Of a DNA stretch of 13,983 bases, positions 7,371-13,983 are shown one piece after another. Under the pieces are notes generated by a model that was not told the origin of the DNA, made no database searches, and was given only the letters and a program-made list of their open reading frames with translations. The position numbers and the translations under genes were made by a program. Where the stretch lies: NCBI GenBank assembly GCA_900546795.1, contig UREG01000038.1, forward strand, positions 1-13,983, written 5' to 3'. The stretch is from an uncultured Veillonellaceae bacterium (GTDB lineage Bacteria; Bacillota; Negativicutes; Veillonellales; Megasphaeraceae). The stretch's first letter is position 1; each line of letters starts with the position of its first letter.

Positions 7371-7934
7371 ATGCTTAGAAAACGGGTATGTCGATGGATA
7401 GGAATTGCGGCAGCTGCAGTATTGCTGACTGGCTGCAGTTCAGAGAAAGCAGTAGAAGTATATAGCTTTGGCGAACAGCAATTTTCTGCGGGAAATTCGA
7501 CGGTGCTGATGCCGGTTCCATTTCCTTTGGCTGCAGAAGCCGGTGAGGCTGCCAACCAGATGCGCTATGAAGGGCGCGATAAGAACATTAATATATTGAT
7601 TATGTCGCAGCCGATTCAGCAGCCGGATGGAGCGCAGACAATCGTACTGACGCCGCAGCTGCTGGCGGAAAATACAGTGGCTCGTTTAGAAAAAGCTGCG
7701 AGTGTTCATCAGCTGAAACATGCGATGTCAGAAGGGATTATGGAAGGCCGGAACGCCGTATATCTGGATTTGCAGTATACGGATACATCAGGTGGAAAAG
7801 CGACAGAGCTGTCTTTGCGCAGTGTATATTTTCAGGATAACGGCCAGATATGGTCAGTCATGTATTTCTTCCAGTCACAGGATGCCTTGGGAAAAGATAC
7901 GGCCGATTATATTTGGAGTAAAATAAAACAATAA
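7371..7934 (+). CDS. Small hypothetical lipoprotein, first gene of the ackA operon
   Basis: I do not recognise a named family. The chosen start (7371) has AAGGTGA at 7358-7364, six bases upstream, and gives 187 residues. It opens with a textbook lipoprotein signal: positive residues 3-8, a hydrophobic alanine/leucine stretch 9-19, and the lipobox LTGC with Cys22. The mature part would be anchored to the outer face of the membrane. It appears globular, with alternating hydrophobic strands and no visible motif or repeat. Upstream in-frame starts at 7320 (TTG) and 7365 (ATG) are less likely: the first is in the promoter and the second touches the ribosome site. The stop lies 20 bases before ackA with no terminator between, so the two are probably co-transcribed. 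The style resembles DUF-type secreted proteins of Negativicutes, but no function is assigned. Confidence 0.8.
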   Translation: MLRKRVCRWIGIAAAAVLLTGCSSEKAVEVYSFGEQQFSAGNSTVLMPVPFPLAAEAGEAANQMRYEGRDKNINILIMSQPIQQPDGAQTIVLTPQLLAENTVARLEKAASVHQLKHAMSEGIMEGRNAVYLDLQYTDTSGGKATELSLRSVYFQDNGQIWSVMYFFQSQDALGKDTADYIWSKIKQ

Positions 7935-7954
7935 AGCAGAAAGAGGGAAAATGA

Positions 7955-9154
7955 ATGAAAGTTTTAGTGGTGAATTGTGGTAGTTCTTCTTTGAAATACC
8001 AGTTGGTAAACATGGAGAATGAAGAAGTTGTAGCAAAAGGGTTAGTAGAAAAAATCGGTTTGAGCGACTCTGTATTCACGCACAAATGGGGAGATAACAA
8101 AAAAGTAATCGAAGGTGCGATCGAAGATCACAGCAAAGCGGTAAAAATGCTTTTGGATATTTTGACGGATAAAGAGTACGGCGTTATCGCGTCGATGGAA
8201 GAAATTGATGCTGTCGGCCACCGTGTGGTACACGGCGGTGAAAAATTTGCCGGCTCTGTTATGATCAACGATGAAGTAATGCAGGCATTGGAAGAATGCT
8301 CCATCATGGCTCCGCTGCATAACCCGCCGAATATCGTTGGTATTAAAGCTTGCCAGGCTATCATGCCGGGCGTACCGCAGGTAGGCGTATTTGATACGGC
8401 TTTCCATCAGACGATGCCTAAAAAAGCGTTTATGTATGGCTTGCCGTACAGCTTGTACAAAGAAGAAGGTATCCGTAAATATGGTTTCCATGGAACCAGC
8501 CATAAATATGTAGCTTCTCAGGTAGCAAAAGTAATGGGCAGACCGGTAGAAGAACTGCGTATTATCAACTGCCATTTGGGCAATGGATCTTCTATTACCG
8601 CTATTCAGAACGGCAAATCTGTAGACACGACGATGGGCTTTACTCCGCTTGCCGGCGTATTGATGGGAACTCGCTGCGGGGATATTGATCCGGCAGTCGT
8701 TCTTTACATCCAGAAACGTTTGGGTCTTTCCGCGGATGAAGTAGATACCCTGATGAATAAAAAATCCGGTGTGTACGGTGTTTCTGAAGTATCCAGCGAT
8801 TTCCGTGATTTGGGTACGGCAGCAGAACAGGGCAATGAGCAGGCTCAGCTTGCATTGGATATGTTCCACTATCAGGTACGCAAATGCATCGGCGCGCTGG
8901 CAGCAGCAATGGGCGGCGTAGATGTGATTACCTTTACGGCAGGCGTTGGTGAAAATGGTATTGAAGACCGCGCCGGTATCTGTGAAGGGTTGGAATACTT
9001 GGGCGCAAAATTAGATGCAGAACGGAACAACGTTCGCGGCAAAGACGCGCTGATCAGCACGGATGATTCTACGGTAAAACTGTATGTTATCCCGACGAAT
9101 GAAGAAATCATGATTGCACGGGATACGAAAGAAATCGTAGAAGCTGTAAAATAA
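7955..9154 (+). CDS. ackA: Acetate kinase
   Basis: A cytoplasmic enzyme that transfers phosphate from acetyl phosphate to ADP, giving acetate and ATP, the energy-yielding last step of acetate fermentation. The 399 residues match the family length. Key residues, one lower than in the Methanosarcina enzyme, are visible: Asn7 in NCGSSSLK, Arg90 in HRVVHGGEKF, Asp147 in FDTAFH, His179 in HGTSH, Arg240 in GTRCGDIDP, and the Glu pair at 383-384 in NEE. The ribosome site AGAGGG lies about 10 bases upstream. Propionate kinase is a close relative, but the sequence reads as AckA. It lies between a lipoprotein gene and a HAD phosphatase gene in an apparent operon. Phosphotransacetylase, its usual partner, must be elsewhere in the genome. 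Confidence 0.96.
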   Translation: MKVLVVNCGSSSLKYQLVNMENEEVVAKGLVEKIGLSDSVFTHKWGDNKKVIEGAIEDHSKAVKMLLDILTDKEYGVIASMEEIDAVGHRVVHGGEKFAGSVMINDEVMQALEECSIMAPLHNPPNIVGIKACQAIMPGVPQVGVFDTAFHQTMPKKAFMYGLPYSLYKEEGIRKYGFHGTSHKYVASQVAKVMGRPVEELRIINCHLGNGSSITAIQNGKSVDTTMGFTPLAGVLMGTRCGDIDPAVVLYIQKRLGLSADEVDTLMNKKSGVYGVSEVSSDFRDLGTAAEQGNEQAQLALDMFHYQVRKCIGALAAAMGGVDVITFTAGVGENGIEDRAGICEGLEYLGAKLDAERNNVRGKDALISTDDSTVKLYVIPTNEEIMIARDTKEIVEAVK

Positions 9155-9178
9155 GAATAACAGCAGGAGGGCGAAAGG

Positions 9179-9868
9179 GTGAAAATACTATTTTGGGATG
9201 TAGACGGTACGCTGCTTCATACAGGAAGAGCCGGGCTATTTGCTATTGAGCAGGCGCTGACGGATCTGACGGGAAACGATCAGATCAAATTGCAGCGTTT
9301 CCAAGCCGGAGGACGTACAGATAACTATATTTGTCAGCAGATATTGCTGCAGGCAACCGGAGTTATGCCTACGGATCAAGATGTATTTTCATTCTGCCGC
9401 TATTATGAGAAACTGTTGGTAGAGTTTCTGAAAAAAACACAAGGCGAAGTGATTCAGCCTATATCGGAACTGCTGCCTTTTTTTGATAAAGAAGAAGGAT
9501 ATGTGCAGCTGCTTCTTACTGACAACAGCCGGGAAGGGGCAGAGCTGAAACTATCGCATTATGGTATAGCGGAATACTTCGATTTTGAGTTATCCGGATT
9601 TGCGGAAGGATTTTATTTCCGGAATGAATTAGCTGCGCATGCCTGGGAAAAGGTGCAGACCGCTTACGGCGATGAAATTGAAGACGTATTTGTCATTGGC
9701 GATACGCCTTTTGACGTGGAATGCGGCAAGCATATTGGGGCAAAGACCATTGCGGTTGCAACGGGAGCAAGAACGCTGGATATGCTGCTGGAGAGCGAGC
9801 CGTGGTGGGCGGTACCGCAGCTGCCGGATGCACAGACAATGAAACGAAAATTGGAAGAACGAAAATAA
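9179..9868 (+). CDS. HAD-superfamily hydrolase, phosphoglycolate phosphatase-like
   Basis: A predicted cytoplasmic phosphatase of 229 residues. HAD motif I is DVDGT with nucleophile Asp7 and acid Asp9. Motif II is Thr114 in LLTDNS. Motif IV is GDTPFD with Asp175 and Asp179, which bind Mg2+. A helical cap domain lies between motifs I and II (about 18-85), as in subclass IA. No classic KP motif III is seen; Lys158 or the Arg of the FRNELA segment may fill that role. The start is GTG, supported by a perfect AGGAGG (9165-9170) eight bases upstream. It lies 24 bases after ackA, so it is probably the last gene of that operon. The substrate is unknown: phosphoglycolate, a sugar phosphate or a small acyl phosphate are possible, and the sequence does not decide. 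Confidence 0.85.
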   Translation: MKILFWDVDGTLLHTGRAGLFAIEQALTDLTGNDQIKLQRFQAGGRTDNYICQQILLQATGVMPTDQDVFSFCRYYEKLLVEFLKKTQGEVIQPISELLPFFDKEEGYVQLLLTDNSREGAELKLSHYGIAEYFDFELSGFAEGFYFRNELAAHAWEKVQTAYGDEIEDVFVIGDTPFDVECGKHIGAKTIAVATGARTLDMLLESEPWWAVPQLPDAQTMKRKLEERK

Positions 9869-9906
9869 AAAAATCTCCATCATCAGATGGAGATTTTTTT
9901 ATTTTC
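9861..9906. terminator. Bidirectional terminator that contains both convergent stop codons
   Basis: A 21-bp perfect stem (9861-9881 with 9886-9906) with core ATCTCCATC and a four-base loop has A7 on one side and T7 on the other. The HAD stop codon (9866-9868) lies in the left arm and the small membrane protein's stop (9899-9901) lies in the right arm. It therefore terminates both convergent transcripts. Confidence 0.92.
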
Positions 9907-10237
9907 CTGATGTAATATCCCATTCATTTTGCAGTACTCGAAATTGAAGCGCATTAGTCCGTTCATCAAGGTACCATAGTTTTTTATTCATATCTTCAAT
10001 GTCTAGCTGCTGCTGATATACCTGTGTTTCTAAGTTCTTGATATGAAGAGAATAGGCATCTTGATGAACGGCGGCTTTAAAATCGTGAAATTCATCCTGC
10101 AACGTGGTGAGTTCCCAGTATAAGTACACGATAAAAGAAAGAAGGAGTAGGATAATACCGTATAAAACAAATTGTCTGGTAACTGCTTCTTGAAATCGAT
10201 ATTTAAATCGGAGCATCATACCGCGCAACGAAAACAC
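9899..10237 (-). CDS. Small single-pass membrane protein with extracytoplasmic coiled coil
   Basis: I do not recognise a family. About 112 residues: a basic N-terminus (Arg5, Arg10, Lys12, Arg14, Arg21), one hydrophobic helix at about 23-41, and then a mostly helical, charged segment (about 42-100) whose heptad-like hydrophobic spacing suggests a coiled coil. By the positive-inside rule the tail would lie outside the cytoplasm. The start is uncertain: GTG at 10237 is very close to an AAAGGA site, TTG at 10228 is better spaced, and ATG at 10219 is possible. It begins about 12 bases after the stop of the LysR gene on the same strand, so the two are probably co-transcribed. The topology recalls FtsL/DivIC-type proteins, but nothing in the sequence shows that relationship. 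Confidence 0.7.
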   Translation of the reverse strand: MFSLRGMMLRFKYRFQEAVTRQFVLYGIILLLLSFIVYLYWELTTLQDEFHDFKAAVHQDAYSLHIKNLETQVYQQQLDIEDMNKKLWYLDERTNALQFRVLQNEWDITSGK

Positions 10238-10249
10238 ATCCTTTTATGG

Positions 10250-11161
10250 TTAGATAGAATGGAGTGTTTCAATTTTATTGCGGACGAAATCAATCCAAAG
10301 TTGTGCTGCGTGAGAAAGATAGTGCCCGCGTTTCCAAATAACATACAGCGTATGCATGATTTCCGGATCGACCAGAGGGCGAATTACTACGGACTTGGCG
10401 ATTTCCGGATTATTTTCCGGCGTAGGGCACAGTCTGCTCGGAAGGAGCGCTATCCCTAAGTTCGCAACGACGGTTTGTATCATCAAATCGCGCTGAGAAG
10501 TTTCAAATACAATTTTAGGCTGATAGCCGATTTTTTTGCAGCTGCGGATAATTTCATCATGGAGATTGAAATCATCGCGGTACAGTACGAGGGATTCGTT
10601 CGCCAGGTTTTTCAGCGGAATGACTTTGTCATTGCTCAGCGGATTTTCCTTATGAATAATGACATGCATAGGATCCTGGGTGAGGAAGAAAGATTCAAAA
10701 TCTTTTCCCTTCGGCTGCGTACAGATAATGCCTAAATCGATCAGACCTTCCTGAACGCTGATTTCGACTTTTTTGGAACCATGCTCATATAAGTCAATTT
10801 CGATTTGCGGATATTCCTTTTTAAATTCACCGAGAAGCTGGGCGAATATTGGTGCGTCTGTAATCGGCGGGAGACCGATTAGGATTGATCCCTGTTCCAG
10901 CTTAAACTCATTTTCAAAGTCCGTTTTTAAATGTTCGAACATGAAGACGACGCGTTTGGCGTGCGTCATAAAAATAGTTCCTGCGTCTGTCAGCTCTACG
11001 GCTTTGGCATTGCGCATGAAAAGAACCACACCCAGTTCATCTTCCAATGCTTTGATCGTACGGCTGATAGCGGACTGGGAGATATGCAGAGTCCGGGCTG
11101 CTTTGCTGAAAGATTTTTTATCAGCAACTTCAACAAAATACTTTAAATGATGAAAATCCAT
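10250..11161 (-). CDS. LysR-family regulator, CidR/YwbI-like, divergent from nifJ
   Basis: A 303-residue LysR-type regulator: helix-turn-helix at 1-60 (FSKAARTLHISQSAISRTI, then ELGVVLFMRN) and effector domain at about 88-295. Several segments match what I recall of CidR/YwbI proteins: IGLPP, YRDDFNLHDEI, FETSQRD, ANLGIALLP and the C-terminal IWKRGHYLSHAA. In Staphylococcus aureus, CidR responds to acetate and overflow metabolism and controls cidABC and alsSD. Here it faces away from pyruvate:ferredoxin oxidoreductase across 382 bases, so control of that gene is plausible (inference). The start has an AGGTGAT ribosome site (complement of 11166-11172) four bases upstream. It is followed closely by the small membrane protein gene. 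Orthology to CidR needs a phylogeny, since LysR proteins are easily confused. Confidence 0.9.
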   Translation of the reverse strand: MDFHHLKYFVEVADKKSFSKAARTLHISQSAISRTIKALEDELGVVLFMRNAKAVELTDAGTIFMTHAKRVVFMFEHLKTDFENEFKLEQGSILIGLPPITDAPIFAQLLGEFKKEYPQIEIDLYEHGSKKVEISVQEGLIDLGIICTQPKGKDFESFFLTQDPMHVIIHKENPLSNDKVIPLKNLANESLVLYRDDFNLHDEIIRSCKKIGYQPKIVFETSQRDLMIQTVVANLGIALLPSRLCPTPENNPEIAKSVVIRPLVDPEIMHTLYVIWKRGHYLSHAAQLWIDFVRNKIETLHSI

Positions 11162-11253
11162 ACCATCACCTCATATAAAAATTAACTGGCATAAGTATGT
11201 TTTCAGGACAACCCTATATACCGAAAAATGCAACGGTATTTCATTATAAGCTA

Positions 11254-11282
11254 TTGAATTTCGCATTATGCTGGAATATAAT
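11254..11282 (+). promoter_or_regulatory. Distal candidate nifJ promoter
   Basis: TTGAAT (11254-11259) and a perfect TATAAT (11277-11282) are separated by 17 bases. If used for nifJ it would give a leader of about 255 bases. One TTTCGC motif (11259-11264) overlaps the -35 edge and spacer. Confidence 0.5.
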
Positions 11283-11471
11283 GAGAACTGTACAAAGCAT
11301 ATAACAAATTGATATGCAATCCTGAAAAATACAACGCAAAATGAGTATATGTAATACTTCTATGTTCTTATATTAATATATAAGGCGTAGAATGGCAATA
11401 CTATTTTGCTCTTTTGTTGCGGAAAAGTTGACTTTTTTTCTGTTTTTCGCAAATTAATGGATTTAGCTTGC

Positions 11472-11500
11472 TAACAAATGCGAAAAAATTTCGCTTGTTA
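11472..11500. repeat. Inverted repeat TAACAA..GCGAAA-AAA-TTTCGC..TTGTTA upstream of nifJ
   Basis: The core GCGAAA-AAA-TTTCGC (11480-11494) is a perfect dyad. Outer arms TAACAA and TTGTTA extend it, with two extra bases (AT) in the left arm. It lies over the expected -35 position of the proximal nifJ promoter and has no T-run, so an operator is likelier than a terminator. Confidence 0.6.
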
Positions 11501-11508
11501 TATACTTT

Positions 11509-11514
11509 TATAAT
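11509..11514 (+). promoter_or_regulatory. Proximal candidate nifJ promoter (-10 only)
   Basis: A perfect TATAAT lies 29 bases before the nifJ start codon. No recognisable -35 is found 16-18 bases upstream; instead the dyad of 11472-11500 occupies that position. This fits an activator-dependent or tightly repressed promoter, or the element may be fortuitous in AT-rich DNA. Confidence 0.4.
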
Positions 11515-11543
11515 CTCAATTTTATTAAGGAGAGTGTTTATCT

Positions 11544-13983
11544 ATGAGTAGAAAAATGAAAACCATGGATGGCAACCAGGCTGCTGCGTATATATCTTAC
11601 GCATTTACCGATGTAGCTGCTATCTATCCGATCACTCCGTCTTCTCCGATGGCAGAACACGTAGATGATTGGTCCGCACAGGGCATGAAAAACCTTTTCG
11701 GCAATACTGTTAAAGTAGTAGAAATGCAGTCCGAAGGCGGTGCCGCTGGTGCTTTCCACGGTTCCTTGCAGGCTGGTGCATTGACCTCTACTTACACGGC
11801 TTCTCAGGGTCTCCTCCTGATGATTCCGAACATGTACAAAGTAGCAGGCGAAATGCTTCCGGGCGTTTTCCATGTATCTGCCCGTGCCTTGGCTTCTCAT
11901 GCGCTGAGCATTTTCGGTGACCATCAGGACGTTATGTCCGCTCGTGCTACCGGCTGCTGCATGCTTGCAGAATCCAACGTACAGGAAGTAATGGATTTGT
12001 CCGGCGTAGCTCACTTGGCAGCTATCGAAGGCAGCTTGCCGTTCATTAACTTCTTTGATGGATTCCGTACTTCCCACGAAATTCAGAAAGTAGAAGTAAT
12101 GGACTTCGAAGATTTAGGTAAAATGCTCGATAAAGAAGCGGTAAAACGGTTCCGCAGCCGTGCACTGAATCCGGACGCTCCGGAAATCCGCGGCACTGCT
12201 GAAAACCCGGATATCTACTTCCAGCACAGAGAAGCTTCCAATCCGTTCTATAACAGAATGCCGGAAATCGTAGAAAAATATATGAAAAAAGTTTCCGAAG
12301 TTACGGGCCGTAACTATGGCTTGTTCAACTACTACGGTGCAGAAGACGCTGAACGCGTTATCGTAGCAATGGGTTCTGTATGCGACGTATTGGAAAGCGC
12401 AGTAGATTACCTGAACAGCAAAGGCGAAAAAGTTGGTTTCGTAAACGTACACTTGTTCCGTCCGTTCTCTGTAAAACATTTCGTAGATGTTCTTCCGAAA
12501 ACGGTTAAGAAAGTAGCTGTACTCGACCGTACAAAAGAATGCGGCGCTATTGGCGAACCGTTGTATTTGGACGTAATGGCTGCATTGAACGCATCCGGTA
12601 TCTGCGCAACGATCATCGGCGGCCGCTATGGCTTGGGTTCCAAAGACGTTGTCGTAGAAGATATCCTTCCGGTATACGAAGAATTGACGAAAGAAAATGC
12701 CCGCCACAACTTCACGCTCGGTATTGTTGACGATGTAACGAACTTGTCCTTGCCGCGCGCTGAAAAACTGCCTTCCAGCACGGATGGTTTGGTAGCATGT
12801 AAATTCTGGGGCTTCGGTTCTGACGGTACGGTTGGCGCAAATAAGAGCGCGATCAAAATCATTGGCGACAACACGGATATGTATGCACAGGCTTATTTTG
12901 CATATGACTCCAAAAAATCCGGCGGTGTAACGATTTCCCACCTTCGGTTTGGTAAAGATCCGATCAAAATGCCGTATCTGATCGATGCAGCAGATTACAT
13001 CGCTTGCCATCGCCAGGCATATGTAAATGACTATGATTTGCTCCGCGGTATTAAAAAAGGCGGCAAGTTCCTCTTGAACTGCACTTGGTCTGAAGAAGAA
13101 CTGGACGCTCATTTGCCGGCTAAATTGAAACGTGACATTGCAAACAACGATGTTGAATTCTATATCCTGAATGGGGAAGCAATTGGTCATGAACTTGGCC
13201 TTGGCAACCGCATCAACATGGTAATGCAGTCTGCATTCTTTGCATTGGCAAACGTAATTCCGATGGAAGATGCTATTAAACATCTGAAAGACGCTATCGT
13301 AAGAGATTATGGCAAAAAAGGTGAAAAAGTTGTAAACATGAACTTTGCTGCTGTGGAAGCAGGCGCTACGGCGTTCAAAAAAGTAAATGTTCCTGAATCT
13401 TGGAAAACTGCAGTAGATGAAGTAAAAGCTACGGTAGAAGTTCCGGAATATGTAGAAAAAATTGCTCGTCCGGTTAACGGCCAGATTGGTGATGACCTGA
13501 CAGTAAGCACGTTTGTAGGCCGTGAAGACGGTACGATGCCTACAGGTACGGCTAAATATGAAAAACGCGGTACGGCTATGTACGTTCCGAAATGGATCGA
13601 AGAAAACTGTATCCAGTGTAACCAGTGTTCCTTCGTATGTCCGCATGCTTCCATTCGTCCGGTTCTCTTGACGGAAGAAGAATCTGCAAACGCTCCGGCA
13701 GGCATGGGTTCGAAAGACGCATTGGGTGCAAAAGGCTTGAAATTCAGCATCGTAGTATCTCAGAAAGACTGCCTCGGCTGCGGCAGCTGTGCAAATGTTT
13801 GCCCGGCTCCGAAAGGCAAAGCTCTCGTGATGTCTCCGATCGGCGAAGAAATGGAAAAATCCGTAATCTGGGATTATGCTATGACGGTTGCTCCGAAAGC
13901 AAATCCGATAAAGAAAGAAACGGTAAAAGGCAGCCAGTTCGAACAGCCGCTGCTTGAATTCACCGGCGCCTGCGCAGGCTGTG
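11544..13983 (+). CDS. nifJ: Pyruvate:ferredoxin (flavodoxin) oxidoreductase, 5' part
   Basis: Oxidises pyruvate with CoA to acetyl-CoA and CO2, passing electrons to ferredoxin, in the cytoplasm. The window holds the first 813 codons of a protein normally near 1,170-1,200 residues; there is no stop before the edge. Residues Thr31 (YPITPSSP), Glu64 (EMQSEGG) and Arg114 fall exactly where the Desulfovibrio africanus enzyme has its pyruvate and thiamine-diphosphate contacts. After the N-terminal domains and the gamma domain comes the TAKYEKRG segment of the EKR domain. Two ferredoxin-like 4Fe-4S motifs follow, with Cys689/692/695/699 and Cys743/746/749/753. The sequence ends in ACAGCG, where Cys810 and Cys813 are the first ligands of the proximal cluster in the thiamine domain. 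The start has AAGGAGAG at 11527-11534. It provides acetyl-CoA for the acetate route that ends in AckA. Confidence 0.96.
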   Translation, partial: MSRKMKTMDGNQAAAYISYAFTDVAAIYPITPSSPMAEHVDDWSAQGMKNLFGNTVKVVEMQSEGGAAGAFHGSLQAGALTSTYTASQGLLLMIPNMYKVAGEMLPGVFHVSARALASHALSIFGDHQDVMSARATGCCMLAESNVQEVMDLSGVAHLAAIEGSLPFINFFDGFRTSHEIQKVEVMDFEDLGKMLDKEAVKRFRSRALNPDAPEIRGTAENPDIYFQHREASNPFYNRMPEIVEKYMKKVSEVTGRNYGLFNYYGAEDAERVIVAMGSVCDVLESAVDYLNSKGEKVGFVNVHLFRPFSVKHFVDVLPKTVKKVAVLDRTKECGAIGEPLYLDVMAALNASGICATIIGGRYGLGSKDVVVEDILPVYEELTKENARHNFTLGIVDDVTNLSLPRAEKLPSSTDGLVACKFWGFGSDGTVGANKSAIKIIGDNTDMYAQAYFAYDSKKSGGVTISHLRFGKDPIKMPYLIDAADYIACHRQAYVNDYDLLRGIKKGGKFLLNCTWSEEELDAHLPAKLKRDIANNDVEFYILNGEAIGHELGLGNRINMVMQSAFFALANVIPMEDAIKHLKDAIVRDYGKKGEKVVNMNFAAVEAGATAFKKVNVPESWKTAVDEVKATVEVPEYVEKIARPVNGQIGDDLTVSTFVGREDGTMPTGTAKYEKRGTAMYVPKWIEENCIQCNQCSFVCPHASIRPVLLTEEESANAPAGMGSKDALGAKGLKFSIVVSQKDCLGCGSCANVCPAPKGKALVMSPIGEEMEKSVIWDYAMTVAPKANPIKKETVKGSQFEQPLLEFTGACAGC

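Larger units (their letters stand above)
11162..11543. promoter_or_regulatory. 382-base regulatory region between the CidR-like lysR and nifJ
   Basis: No gene is seen in this AT-rich stretch. It contains two candidate nifJ promoters and four TTTCGC motifs (three plus, one minus). It also holds a perfect 18-base palindrome at 11367-11384 (CTTATAT-TAAT-ATATAAG) and a GCATAT/ATATGC dyad at 11297-11317. A 13-base repeat GAAAAATRCAACG occurs at 11223-11235 and 11324-11336. A TTTTCAGGA/TCCTGAAAA inverted pair lies near 11200-11208 and 11320-11328. No convincing promoter for the minus-strand lysR was found. Confidence 0.6.

Noticed and set aside
8042..8869. A 275-codon open frame antisense to ackA
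   Set aside because: A shadow of acetate kinase with no recognisable domain. The acetate kinase motifs are complete on the other strand.
11472..11500. Possible Rex (redox regulator) site upstream of nifJ
   Set aside because: The half-sites TAACAA and TTGTTA are in the opposite order from the Rex palindrome (TTGT...ACAA) and are too far apart.
11472..11500. Possible intrinsic terminator or attenuator in the nifJ leader
   Set aside because: The stem is short, has a two-base bulge and is not followed by a T-run.
11538..12077. A 179-codon minus-strand open frame at the start of nifJ
   Set aside because: It overlaps the N-terminal PFOR coding sequence, where Thr31, Glu64 and Arg114 are conserved, and has no independent support.
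12114..13646. A 510-codon open frame antisense to nifJ
   Set aside because: It lies entirely within the strongly supported PFOR frame, has no ribosome site or family motif, and the protein is a low-complexity Phe/Arg/Tyr-rich shadow expected from the codon bias of a highly expressed gene.

Overview
This window looks like core-genome DNA from an anaerobic, fermentative low-to-mid-GC Firmicute. A member of the Negativicutes (Veillonellaceae or Megasphaera-like) is my best guess, based on the mix of genes and protein style. That placement is inference and I could not run a search. No mobile element, CRISPR array, tRNA or rRNA gene was seen, and gene density and terminators are typical of a stable chromosome.

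Layout from left to right. The 3' end of a MoaB/MogA molybdenum-cofactor gene (+) meets a LysR regulator (-) at a long bidirectional hairpin. That LysR gene is divergent from a short, mitochondrial-type aconitase (+), and the two share a compact promoter region carrying a tandem operator-like repeat. Next comes long-form hibernation factor hpf (+), preceded by a near-perfect sigma-H-type promoter. Two hairpins then separate hpf from a DASS-family anion/dicarboxylate transporter (-). Upstream of the transporter lies tmcAL (-), the tRNA(Met) acetate ligase. It is divergent from an apparent three-gene operon (+) of a small lipoprotein, acetate kinase (ackA) and a HAD phosphatase. That operon ends in a hairpin that contains the stop codons of both convergent genes. 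On the other side is a minus-strand pair: a CidR/YwbI-like LysR regulator followed closely by a small single-pass coiled-coil membrane protein. After a 382-base regulatory region, the window ends inside pyruvate:ferredoxin oxidoreductase (nifJ, +), of which the first 813 codons are present.

Metabolic theme: PFOR makes acetyl-CoA from pyruvate, and acetate kinase turns acetyl phosphate into acetate plus ATP. TmcAL uses acetate and ATP to modify tRNA. The regulator beside PFOR resembles proteins that respond to carbon overflow in other Firmicutes. No phosphotransacetylase gene is in the window. The coding content is ordinary. The most interesting material is regulatory: the lysR/acn direct repeats, the sigma-H-like hpf promoter, and the TTTCGC motif cluster upstream of nifJ.
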